Assembly: GCA_963662175.1 (NCBI GenBank)
Contig: OY759227.1
Location: 8,154,501 to 8,218,500, forward strand
DNA: 64,000 nt
Reading direction: 5' to 3'
Source: Aradus depressus
Taxonomy: Eukaryota; Arthropoda; Insecta; Hemiptera; Aradidae
Position 1 is the stretch's first letter; every line of letters begins with the position of its first letter. Both the position numbers and the translations under genes were made by a program. Shown here piece by piece: positions 19,101 through 29,138 of this stretch. The notes beneath the pieces are model-generated. The model had not been told where the DNA came from. It was given only the letters and a program-made list of their open reading frames with translations, and made no database searches.

Positions 19101-19858
19101 TGATAAAAACTTGTTTGTTACCACATTTCCTGTAGAAATTTGATCTCTTTTCTTAATTTAAATTTTGATTTCTACAGTAGTTTTCCGAAAATGGCCCTAA
19201 AAAAATATTATCAATAATTTAAGACGTGCAATTTTTAAGAAAGTACACGTATACAACAAACAAATCCATTTAACAAACTTTACACTTGGATTAATAAAGA
19301 GATGCCAGTTTTTTAATAATTTTAAATAATATTAATTCTAACCCAAAGGTTTTCAAATGACATTACTGGGCCAACAGGGAAGGTGAATAGAATAAAATTT
19401 TAAGAGGACAAATAATTGGGTTATTTGCTTTATTTACATATTATACTTAAAAAACTAAACATTTAACAAAACAAAGCAAAAGATAAACAAAAGAACAAAA
19501 TCATAAAACTAAATACTTAAAACTATTTCTTTTTATTTGGGCATATTGAAAAATATAAATGATTAAAAGTACCTCCTTGACGCCTCTACCACACAATCCA
19601 TACCCCGACAACTCTTCACACTTCAATTCCACCCCAGTCAACTTTCATCTAATTGTTCAACTTCACTATATTAAAAACAACTCAATTTTACAGTGCATGG
19701 TTTCAGAGCTAGCTCACGACTCTCGTCTATCTGTTTCACAGCTGTTTTATATGTTTTTTTTTAAACACCTTGATATATATATATATTATATTATAATAAG
19801 AAAAATTACCTCTTTTCTATATTCATTAAAAAGAATGTTCTGTAGTTTTTACATCACA
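19101..19858 (-). repeat. 3' LTR of minus-strand gag-only LTR element
   Basis: 758 bp. On the minus strand it runs TGTGATGTAAAAAC to GTTTTTATCA. The first 440 bp on + match 23083-23520 almost exactly, and the remainder matches pieces at 25467-25544 and 48723-48811. Related but diverged LTR pieces sit at 43091-43375 and 44841-45197. It contains an (AT)n tract near 19776-19800. Confidence 0.8.
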
Positions 19859-19878
19859 TTTGCCTTTTCCTTCTTTTA
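19859..19878 (-). promoter_or_regulatory. Polypurine tract
   Basis: Minus strand AAAAGAAGGAAAAGGCAAA lies directly before the LTR start TGTGATG. This is the expected plus-strand priming site, and it confirms the element's orientation. Confidence 0.7.
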
Positions 19879-20267
19879 AAAAAAAAATGTTTGTTCACAA
19901 AATATTTTTTTTTTTTAAAGTACTTTCAGATTTAAATTCTTCTTCCTCGAATTTACATGATACGCTTCCTCCTTCAATACACAGATGGATTAACGTCCTC
20001 CTCCAATTCACATGATAGGCTCCTCCTCGTAAGCACATGTAGGCTGGCTCCTCCGTGTCTTCAACTCATTGCTCAACGATGTATCGAAGTCTCTCTCTCA
20101 CTTACACTCACTGATTTATTTTTATATGCCCATTCTTATTTTACAATTATTATTTACAATTATTAAACTTATATGTGTACATACTTTATTTACAGATTTA
20201 AGAAATTGCCAATTCATTTTACTGTCCGCCTTTACCATCAATATATAATTGTATGTATTAAAAATAA

Positions 20268-20651
20268 TTATTTAAAAAGATTGTACATAAAAATGTTTAC
20301 AAAATGAATTTTAGATAAAATTTGAATAAATCCTTCTTTATTTACTTCAACACACTTCCAAAATATATCATAGCAATCAAAATTAGGCCTCACGCCGGGT
20401 AATAAGGAATACAAATTTAATTTATTTAATATATATATATAATGCTTGTCTTTTGAGGTATAAAATTCTTTGAGAAGTCCTTCATACTTCCTAACTAAAA
20501 AAAATGTATCTCCATATTCCTTTACTTCAACTTCCTTCTCTACTAATAATTCCCTAATAATAATAATAACTTCATCGTCGACGTAGCAAAAAGACGGTTC
20601 CTCCTGTCTTAGGTAGGCAACCAACACTACATCATAAATCTCCTATATATA
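20268..20651 (-). CDS. Unrecognised ORF inside gag-only LTR element
   Basis: 119 residues from a TTG, extending in frame to about 127 (from EIYDVVLVAYL) with no ATG in front. Minus-strand TATATATATAG just upstream could be a splice acceptor. The sequence is ordinary-looking protein (PSFCYVDDEVIIIIRELLVE, FKxF-type aromatic stretches, a GVRPNFDCYDIFWKC segment) rather than low complexity. The YVDD here is not in an RT context: no other RT motif is present. Function unknown; possibly the element's second ORF or captured sequence. Confidence 0.4.
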
Positions 20652-21699
20652 TATCGCTAGTTCTTTCTAGTCGACACATAAAAAATCATCTTCCACATAT
20701 CAAAAAAATATAAATCTCCATTTAATCACTAGCTCTTACTAGGATTAAAAAAAATAATTTCCCCCAAAAAATCTATTTAATCCCGACGTCTAAAAGAATG
20801 TCATCAGCAATTGAATTTCAAACTTCTCTAATTAATATTACCCTTCGTTCGTTCCTATTCCTAAAGTTATATAATGTGCTCCTACAACTCTTCCCATTCT
20901 CATCTATTCTCTCTATTAAAAAAAAAAATTACGTAAAAAAACATGTTACTCAAAGTAATAAATAAATTTGTTTAACTAGTAGAATTTATAATAACAAAAA
21001 TTTAATAATTCATGCTTACATACAATTTATAAAATATATTATCCTTTCAAGGCTTCTAAATAGTTTCGATCGTCTTTCTAATTTATCATATTATTATGAT
21101 TTATTCACGTCCGGTATCCTAGCTGAACAGTTCCGAAACAGAAAATCTGTCCCCTTGACTCAGCTTCAGGAAGTTCGTCAGGACTCCAAAGAGATCTAGG
21201 CATCTCTCAGCCTGCTGATATTTATTTTTCTAACATTTTGTAATAAAAAAATATAATTAAAAAAATCTATCTTTTTCCTTATTATGTTCGTTCAAAAAAA
21301 TTCAGTTGTATGTATATGTTTTAATTTTCAATTAAATCATTACTAACATGTAAGTCTCAGATAAATAATTTGTATATAATGATTTTGGATGACTAATCCC
21401 TAAATATAACTCTAGATGAATTTTATACTGATCCTAACATATAATCTAATCCTAAAAAATATAAATTCTAATTAATTTAAACGCAGAACTATACCAAAAT
21501 TCAACCATACTCTTCATGTACCAAAATTCTCTCACCCAAAAAAAAAATGTATCATTCATACTATAATATTAGTCCAATGTCCCTTCGTCATATTTTAAAT
21601 TAATCCTAATTCTGTCATATTAGTCTGTCATTCATTTCCTCAAACTCATCCGAGCTGCAAAAAAAAAAATATGTTCACCATAAAAAGTGGCTAATGCAA
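20652..21699. other. Non-coding internal region of gag-only element
   Basis: AT-rich, with no supported gene. A short GC-richer stretch at 21110-21220 shares AGGAAGTTCGTCA with 18651. Between the LTR and the ORF, 19930-20060 holds four irregular repeats of the TCCTCCTCCAATTCACATGA type. Confidence 0.4.
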
Positions 21700-22827
21700 T
21701 TATATTGCAAAGCCCAAATTTAATTCTTTCTTTTTCCGGATGCCCCGGCGAATGGTGTCTCTAAACATCCCATCCCCCTTTTCTAAATATTGATTCAGTA
21801 TTAATTTTGTCCTTAATACCTGTTTAAATTCTCTTACTCCTTTTTTAAAATTGTTCTTATGTCTTTTATTAGCCTCCTTTCTATTTCCAGTTTGTCTATA
21901 GGTTCTAACAATATTTTCTTTGAAATTAAAAATTGTCTTTTGTTTGTTGTCCTCAGTCTGTTCGTTTGTTTTGTCTAATATAATCAAAATGTTTCTTTCA
22001 TTCTGTCCATCCACATCAACATTCATCCTATTTTCTTGATTTTCACTTAATACTAATTTTTCTACTTTTTGACTCTCTTCCTCCACCTCTTTCTCTAAAA
22101 TTTGGGTCTGTTCCTCCCCACTGTTATTTTCTGTTCCTTCTACCTCATCAACTTGTGACCGACTGTCAATAATAAGAACCTCTTTTTCTACTTCGGAATT
22201 CCCTTCATCTAACTTGATAATTTTTTGATTTAAGTGCTTTTCTAAGTTTTCTCCTGCTTTATCTATTCGATTTCCTAAACGTTGTTTATCTTTCTTCAAA
22301 TTCTCTATTTTGTCCTTCAAATTGTCCACCTTTTTATTTAATTTAACTTCTACATTTTTAATGTCGCCTCTTAAATTTCCCATTTCTCCCTTTAATTCTT
22401 TTCCCTGTTCTTCTATTCTCTGATTTATATTTTCCAAATCCCTCCTTAAATTTGTCTCTAGATTTCCTAATTTATTACCCTGCTTTTCTATATCCCCTCT
22501 TAAATTTGTCTCTAGATTTCCTAATTTATTACCCTGCTTTTCTAAATCCCCTCTTAAATTGGTCATACTCCTCATCATAAATTCCATAAACTGGTCCATT
22601 TTATCTGACTTCTCCTCTACTTTCTCCTTCATCTCTACCTCTGTCTCTTTGCTAACAACAACCATCTCTTGCGACTCCTTACCTGTATCCTTCATGGACT
22701 CCATTGCGGCTGAAGTCTCCCTTTCTCTACCTTCCGATTCTTCCGTATCGGATCTTTCCTCAGAACTCGACCCTTCCTCTCTACTTTCCTCCTCCAATCT
22801 TCTCGCTACTCCTCTGGTAATTGGCAT
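21700..22827 (-). CDS. Coiled-coil gag-like protein
   Basis: 375 residues from MPITRGVARRLEEE at 22827, with an intact frame. After an acidic Ser/Glu N-terminus comes a long Lys/Glu/Asn-rich coiled coil with near-identical 18-residue repeats (NLRGDLEKQGNKLGNLET and variants; 54-bp DNA repeats at about 22450-22560). The C-terminus is basic (FKKGVREFKQVLRTKL, IRRGIRKKKELNLG). The coiled-coil start resembles the gag of the Gypsy element at 27239 but has no CCHC motif. It starts 250 bp inside the 5' LTR, as gag should. No pol follows, so the element is non-autonomous. A broken homologue lies at 49217-50331. Confidence 0.7.
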   Translation of the reverse strand: MPITRGVARRLEEESREEGSSSEERSDTEESEGRERETSAAMESMKDTGKESQEMVVVSKETEVEMKEKVEEKSDKMDQFMEFMMRSMTNLRGDLEKQGNKLGNLETNLRGDIEKQGNKLGNLETNLRRDLENINQRIEEQGKELKGEMGNLRGDIKNVEVKLNKKVDNLKDKIENLKKDKQRLGNRIDKAGENLEKHLNQKIIKLDEGNSEVEKEVLIIDSRSQVDEVEGTENNSGEEQTQILEKEVEEESQKVEKLVLSENQENRMNVDVDGQNERNILIILDKTNEQTEDNKQKTIFNFKENIVRTYRQTGNRKEANKRHKNNFKKGVREFKQVLRTKLILNQYLEKGDGMFRDTIRRGIRKKKELNLGFAI

Positions 22828-23060
22828 TTTCTTACTTTACTAAATATGTTTATACATAGCCAAAAAAAATTATATAAAATAGTAACCTTCTTTTGAAGTT
22901 GGCAAAAAATATTATTTCTCAAAATTAAATGTAACCCTTATTTGTCTCTATTCTATCCTTTTCATCTATTCAACCTGCCTCCCTACTTTAATTAATATAA
23001 AAAAAATTCTCCCATCAAGGTTTTGCCAGAATATGATGGGGCTTTGTGGCGAAAATCGTC

Positions 23061-23076
23061 CACACAAGGGATGCCA
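23061..23076 (-). promoter_or_regulatory. Candidate primer binding site
   Basis: Minus strand TGGCATCCCTTGTGTG begins six bases inside the 5' LTR end (TTTTTATCA at 23083). Starting with TGG fits the CCA tail of a tRNA; the tRNA is not identified. Confidence 0.45.
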
Positions 23077-23082
23077 AAATGG

Positions 23083-23544
23083 TGATAAAAACCTTTTCGC
23101 TACCACATTTCCTGTAGAAATTTGATCTCTTTTCTTAATTTAAATTTTGAATTCTACAGTAGTTTTCCGAAAATGGCCCTAAAAAATATTATCAATAATT
23201 TAAGACGTGCAATTTTGAAGAAAGTACACGTATACAACAAACAAATTCCATTTAACAAACTTTACACTTGGATTTACAAAAAGATACCAATTTTTTAATA
23301 ATTTTAAATAATATTAATTCTAACCCAAAGGTTTTCAAATGAGATTACTGGGCCAACAGGGAAGGTGAATAGAATAAAATTTTAAGAGGACAAATAATTG
23401 AGTTATTTGCTTTATTTACACATTATACTTAAAAAACTAAACATTTAACAAAACAAAGCGAAAGATAAACAAAAGAACAAAATCATAAAACTAAATACTT
23501 AAAACTATTTCTTTTTATTTGGGCATATTGAAAAATATAAATGA
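23083..23544 (-). repeat. 5' LTR of gag-only element, first segment
   Basis: Near-identical to 19101-19560 (about 95% by eye). It stops at AAATATAAATGA where a Helitron 3' end (CTAG) begins. The LTR resumes at 25467 and, by sequence continuity, at 48723. Confidence 0.8.
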
Positions 23545-25466
23545 CTAGCAGTAATACCCGGCGTTGCCCAGGGAACTTTGACTTTTCTCCCAATATCTCC
23601 TTTATTCAATTTTTCGGCTGTATATTCATGATGTTATAATTTTCAATTATTCATACGGAATAAGGCTTATAGTCCTATAGTACTATAGTAACGCTAGTAA
23701 GTTTTTAGGACCCTTGGGCACCACAGCTAGTATGCGCCTTTCAACGGCAGAAACCACAGCTAGTGAATACTTAGTTTCGCTGGACATCCTAGCCAGTGCG
23801 TACTTAAGAACGCTTGTGACCACAGCTAGTATGTGCCTTGCGACGGCGGACCCCCCAGCTAGTACGAAGTTAGGAACGCTTGACACCACAGCCAGTAAGT
23901 GCCTTGCATCAGCGGACCCCACAGCTAGTACATAGTTAGGAACGCTGAGCACCACATCTAGTATGTGCCTTGCAACAGCGGACCCCACAGCTAGTACGAA
24001 GTTAGGAACGCTGAGCACCACATCTAGTATGTGACTTGCAACAGCGGACCCCACAGCTAGTACGAAGTTAGTAACGCTGAGCACCACATCTAGTATGTGA
24101 CTTGCAACAGCGGACCCCACAGCTAGTACGAAGTTAGGAACCCTGGGCACCACATCTAGTATGTGCCTTGCAACAGCGGACCCCACAGCTAGTACGAAGT
24201 TAGGAACGCTGAGCACCACATCTAGTTTGTGCCTTGCAACAGCGGACACCACAGCTAGTACGAAGTTAGGAACCCTGGGTACCACATCTAGTATGTGCCT
24301 TGCAACAGCGGACCCCACAGCTAGTACGAAGTTCGGAACGCTGGGCAACACAGCTAGTAAGTGTTTTGTAACAGCGGACCCCATAGATACTACATAGTTA
24401 GGAACGCTGGGCATCACAGCTAGTAAATGTCTTGCAACAGTGAACCCCACAGCGAATACACAGTTACTACTACTACATGTGAAATTCATGACAATCCGAT
24501 TGCCCTTTAATCATTCAGCATTATTTTTATGCTTAGCCCCCCCCCCCTCCCAAATTTTTAAGATGTCACATAGTGTATTTTTCTATTTGGTCATCAAGAA
24601 TACTACATTTTTGTTAATGAGCTATCACTATCTTCAAATTTAGGCCTACCCCCATAACCCCCCTCCCGTTCACAATTTTTTGATGTCAATTACCCTATTT
24701 TTCTATTTGGCCTTTATGAATACTACATGTGAAATTTCGTGACAATCCGATCATCCGTTAATGACTTATCACTATACTTATACTTAGACCCCCATCAACT
24801 CACCCTCCCGTTCAAAATTTTGAGACTTATACACCCTATATTTCTATTTGGCTTTTAAGAATACTACATGTGAAATTCCATGACAATACGACCAACCGTT
24901 ATTGAGCTAGCACTATATTTATACTTAGCCCCCCCTCCCGTGGAAAATTTTGAGCCGTCACAAGCCTATTTTTCTATTTGGCCTTCAGGAATACTACATG
25001 TGAAATTTCGTGACAATCTGACCAACCGTTAATGAGCAAGCACTATATTTGTACTTAGGCCTACCCCCAAAACCTCCCCTCCCGTTCAAAACTTTGGGTC
25101 GCCACACACCTTATATTTCTATTTGGCTTTTAAAAATACTACATGTGAAATTTCGTGACAATCCGACCAATCGTTAAAGAGTTAGCACTATATTTATACT
25201 TAGGCCCCCCCACAACCCCCCCTCCCGTTCAAAACTATGGGACACCACACACCTTATTTTTCTATTTGGCCTTCAGGAATACTACATGGGAAATTTCGTG
25301 ACAATACGATCAACCGTTAAAGAGTTTGCTCTATATTTATACTTAGGCCCCCCCCACAACCCCCCCTCCCGTTCAAAGCTATGGGACGCCACACGCCTTT
25401 TTTTCCTATTTGGCTTTTAAAAATACTACATGTGAAATTTCATGACAATTCGACCATTAGTTAATG
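23545..25466 (-). mobile_element. Helitron, 5'-truncated copy
   Basis: The minus strand ends in CCGG-loop-CCGG hairpin, GGTATTACTG, CTAG, with T next in the host: the canonical Helitron 3' end inserted at an A|T site. It is an inverted copy of the element at 50519-52827. Inside are 66-bp minisatellite units (23700-24470) and about seven 120-145-bp units with C-rich tracts (24470-25460). The 5' TC end is missing; the element breaks into LTR sequence at GAGCTCACG, probably by recombination at shared GAGCTAGC sequence. No Rep/helicase gene, so it is non-autonomous. Confidence 0.75.
23700..24470. repeat. 66-bp minisatellite in Helitron
   Basis: About 11 units of two 33-bp half-repeats (ACCACAGCTAGTA plus ACCACATCTAGTATGTG type); for example ACCACATCTA at 23951, 24017 and on. 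Because 66 is divisible by three, long ORFs appear on both strands, including a 268-residue one at 23683-24489. They are repeat artefacts. Confidence 0.85.
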
Positions 25467-25544
25467 AGAGCTCACGACTCTCGTCTATCTGTTTCACAGC
25501 TGTTTTATATGTTTTTTTTTTTGTTTTTTTAAACACCTTGATAT
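25467..25544 (-). repeat. 5' LTR of gag-only element, second segment
   Basis: AGCTCACGACTCTCG to ACCTTGATAT matches 19705-19780 nearly base for base. It is cut at the (AT)n tract by the Gypsy element, whose target duplication ATAT is 25541-25544. Confidence 0.75.
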
Positions 25545-26797
25545 ATTGTAGCATGCCTACCTTATAGACAATATATAATGCTCAGAACTAGCGATGCTGC
25601 AGAGAATCGCGATCGCTAGGAGTAAAATATGGCTTGTGAGGTGTTGAACGAAAGAGAATTGCATTCGGAAGAACATGCTCGAAACCAGCGATGGCTGCGA
25701 GGGAATCGCAATCGCTGGGAGCAGAAACAAAGAACAATAGAGATAGGGAATAAAAAGGAAGCCAGGATAATTGTCGGCATCCTGTATATAGTAATTATAT
25801 TGTCGGCATCATTATTTTATTAAACAGGGTTTTCACATAACTCTAATGAATATCCGGTGGGATTCACAGCTTAATATCCGCAGGCTATCACAGAACTCTT
25901 AAGTGGTCACCGGTGATTGGCTGGAGATGGGGTAGGCGGAGACTGACGACCAATGAGACATCAGGAATCATCCCCACCAAAAAGGAGGCCGAGGAAAGAG
26001 AGCAGTTTGGAAGTCATTCCTTCGTTCAACTCTCTTCGCTCAACTTTCCTTCGCTCAACTCTCTTAGCACTCTTGGCTCAACTTTTCGCTCATGTATCAA
26101 CCGGTCACCACGTTACTATTATATTTGACAGTGAGTTTCAGTATGTGATTTTAGATTCTTGGTTCACGTCTCGGATGATCAACACGTACAGTTTATATTT
26201 GACAGTGAGTTTGAATATGTGAATTGAGCAGTATTCGTTCATGTTTGGGGCCATTCAGGCGAGTGAGATACATTTTGATTTCGGACGCACATAAACTCAG
26301 TGAACAATCTAAATTCTATTGTGGCCTTCAGGCAGACCTACAAGGACTAGGTGAGTAGATGGGGTCTGAGGGATGTACATAAAGGATGATCACATCGCCA
26401 CCTCCAGGGATCAGTATCGAGATACCTCGTAATTAAGGTAGAAAGTCCTTCAGACATATGGCCAATTTATATTCAATTGTTTTTTCTTTTATAAATATTA
26501 TACGTTCTTCTAAAATAAATATGTTACTGTTCTAGGGTTTGAGTTGTCCATTCCATTTCCCCCCTTCCATTCTTCTTCTGGTTGACAACAATAATTAATT
26601 ATTGTTAATTACTGAGGTCAACTTACAGTTAGGAACTTGTACCCGTCCTTCTCGTGGGAGTGCATTTGGCTATCCAGGTATTGTTTTTATTAAAGTCGCG
26701 ATGTAAAAATACTCAATCTTAATAATTTTTCCGATATAATTTTATATTTACTAATTACGTAAAAATGCACTCACGCAGGGAGGAGAGGTGGTATAAT
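25545..26797 (+). repeat. 5' LTR of Gypsy element
   Basis: Begins ATTGTAGCATG and ends GGTATAAT. Direct repeats inside include ATATTTGACAGTGAGTTT (26131 and about 26192). A 64-residue ORF at 25629-25823 (MACEVLNERELH) is present identically in both LTRs. I treat it as incidental, though it has an ATG in a fair context. Confidence 0.92.
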
Positions 26798-26815
26798 TGG
26801 CGCCCGAACAGGGAC
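26798..26815 (+). promoter_or_regulatory. Primer binding site, tRNA-Lys type
   Basis: TGGCGCCCGAACAGGGAC directly abuts the LTR end. This 18-mer is the classical tRNA-Lys3 primer site used by lentiviruses and some insect Gypsy elements. Confidence 0.9.
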
Positions 26816-27238
26816 TTGATTTGTTTACTAATTATGCTAATTAGTATAATTAGTGAACCCCACTAATTGGTCCCTAATTATTTAATTAAATTAAAATTTT
26901 TTTCTTTTGCTTTTTAACGTAGATTCCAGCCTATTGGGCTAAAATGATATATTTTTCCTTAAAGTCGGCAATTTAGAATCAGAACTGAAGAAGGATGGGA
27001 GGGATTAAGGAATACGAATGACATCAGTTATTAATATTTTATTTTTTGACATTTAAAATTTTTCTTGTGTAGTTTTAGTATGCAGTATTTTAATTTTTTT
27101 TACATATTATAACTATTGTTGTATTGTGATGCCATCTGACAGGTCACCATAGAAATTAGATTAGCACCAGACCTCCCGTAATATTAATTGTTTTTGTTTT
27201 GAGTTAATTGTTTTGAGATATATATTTCGTTTACCAGC
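26816..27238 (+). other. Gypsy 5' leader
   Basis: AT-rich untranslated leader between the primer site and gag; no ORF supported. Confidence 0.6.
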
Positions 27239-28761
27239 ATGGAAGGGAAAGGGAAGTCGGACTTAGAGCCGATACAGACACGGTCTAGGAAAACTATCCG
27301 TACGCCCCCGGAGTCCCCGGTAGAAAAGCCTAAATTTGACCTAGAGGCGATGTTAAAGGCCATGCAGGAACAGATAGGACAACAGGGAAAGGATTTAAAA
27401 GCGGAAATACAGGAACAGGGAAAACAGACTTCAGAGATAAAGGAACAAATTTTGGCAATGGCAAATAATATCGAATCCATTAATCGCGATATGGGCACTC
27501 TACGATCTGAGTCCAGAGAATTGAGAACTAGACAGGACAATTTAGAAGGGAGATATGACAAACATGTTTCTGAAGTTAGGGACATGGTAGATGTCTGTTA
27601 TCATGAAATGACAGGTAGAATCATGTCAGAAACACAACGTTTAGATAAGGAGGTCGAGGAAATAAATTCGTACCGATTGTGAGAAGAGATTCGCCAATAT
27701 CTCGAAGAGAATAGATACTGTTTCGGGTCAAAATCAGGTCTCAACCCCAAAACATAATGACCAAGTGACGTTCACCATCCCTGAAGAACATAAGGATTGG
27801 TATACAGGTCAGACCTTTGCTCGCGAACAGCCTAGTAAAGTCACTTTCCAAAATATGTATATAAAAAATTACGAACGTAACAAGGTAACGTTCCGTAACA
27901 ATGTGTTGGATTTACCCAACCATTTCATATACAAATTTAGAAATTGCATATAGTCACATTGGAGAATTTTATAATCTGAACGAATTTATAAAGTCACATT
28001 TAAAGGGCGAGGGTCTGGATTGGTTCCTTGTAAAGTCAGGAAGTATCCGCTCTTTTGATGAATTCGTCAATGCGTTCAAAGATAGGTTCTGCGGGGAGAA
28101 ATATGACGTTATAGTCCGTAGGGAACTTGATACCCAAGGCTATGCCGATCATATGGATAAAACACCCAGCGAACATTTTTCAAAATTAGTGTCACGACTC
28201 CAGGATAGTACATATAAAATTCCGGAAGGCTACGTATGTGAACTATTAAGCAAACATTACGGAGAGACGGTCGAAAATTCCGTTAGGATCCAGGGAATAA
28301 TCTCTATTGAGAGACTACATGAGCAAATAATTAGAATAGGTACTAACATAATTAGACGTGATTGTAAATTAAAGGATAGTCCTTGGAAAGGCGGGGGAAG
28401 ACAGTACCGACCAGATAGTCTTCCGAAAAACAATAACTTTCCCAAACAAGACCTACCTCGTTACAATTCTGGGAATGCACGGGGAACCTCTCACTACAAT
28501 CAAGAGAGAGGGAATCAATTTAGCCGAGGCCCTTCCCGCGAGTCAAATCCAATTTACGATCGGCCACGTAATTACTTTGACTCAAATCAGAATTATTATC
28601 GACCACCTAATTATAGGGATAACCAGTCAAAACCTAATGTAAGAAACATGGAGGTAGTGACAGACAATAATGTCAATACTGATATGAAGGAAATAAAGCA
28701 ATCCCTTGGAGAATTAGCTAACAACCTGAAGCCAATTGTTGACCACTTGATAAAAAACTAA
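27239..28761 (+). pseudogene. Gypsy gag, two frame changes
   Basis: Starts MEGKGKSDLEPIQTRSRK. The first part is a coiled coil rich in Gln/Lys/Glu (QEQIGQQGKDLKAEIQEQ); the frame breaks near 27677 and again near 27945. The third piece holds the capsid-like region (LKGEGLDWFLV, FDEFVNAFKDRF) and an Arg/Asn/Tyr/Pro-rich tail ending before 28761. No CCHC zinc knuckle is present, so RNA binding may rest on the basic tail or on the G-patch ORF that follows. The product would be the particle protein. Both breaks look like single-base indels. Confidence 0.8.
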
Positions 28762-28775
28762 GTAGCAGGAGTGGG

Positions 28776-29138
28776 ATGAACAAACTTAAAACTAAGGGGG
28801 GAGGTAAATTTAAATTCAAGGGGGACATATGCAGTTTGCTTGGTACAGAGATGATGACGAGATTGACAGGGGACTTTGACCTACATACTAACGTTGACAA
28901 TAGATGTCCCACTCCTGTAAAGGTAAAGACAGACAGTAACAACGGACTGACATTGATGAAGCTTCAAGGGTACCGAGAAGGTAGCGGTTTAGGAAAATAC
29001 GGCAATGGACGCTTAGAACCAGTTTTTATCACCAAGAGAAGACCACTTCAGGGACTAGGTTACGAGTACAAATTTAATGATATCATGTTACCCAAACGTA
29101 GATTCAATAGTAGAAACATCCTTACCAATCACTGCTAA
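28776..29138 (+). CDS. G-patch ORF between gag and protease
   Basis: 120 residues from ATG 28776, 15 bases after the gag stop. Residues about 53-97 form a G-patch: LMKLQGYREGSGLGKYGNGR followed by EPVFITKRRPLQGLGYE, with the aromatic and glycines at the expected spacing. G-patches bind RNA or helicases; among retroelements they are known at the C-terminus of betaretroviral protease, so one here, just before protease, is notable. It overlaps the pol frame by 62 bases in a +1 relation. Whether the two are joined by frameshifting or the break is a mutation is undecided. Confidence 0.65.
   Translation: MNKLKTKGGGKFKFKGDICSLLGTEMMTRLTGDFDLHTNVDNRCPTPVKVKTDSNNGLTLMKLQGYREGSGLGKYGNGRLEPVFITKRRPLQGLGYEYKFNDIMLPKRRFNSRNILTNHC

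Noticed and set aside
20268..20627. YVDD taken as a reverse transcriptase
   Set aside because: No other RT motif (no upstream palm or fingers blocks) and the ORF is far too short.
23683..24489. 268-residue repetitive protein
   Set aside because: The 66-bp minisatellite period is divisible by three and leaves both strands open.
25629..25823. 64-residue ORF MACEVLNERELH in both Gypsy LTRs
   Set aside because: Identical in both LTRs because the LTRs are copies; no domain, and position in U3 makes coding unlikely, though not excluded.
29085..29100. Programmed -1 frameshift at CCCAAAC before protease
   Set aside because: The heptamer is in the wrong phase for -1 slippage and the two ORFs are in a +1 relation.
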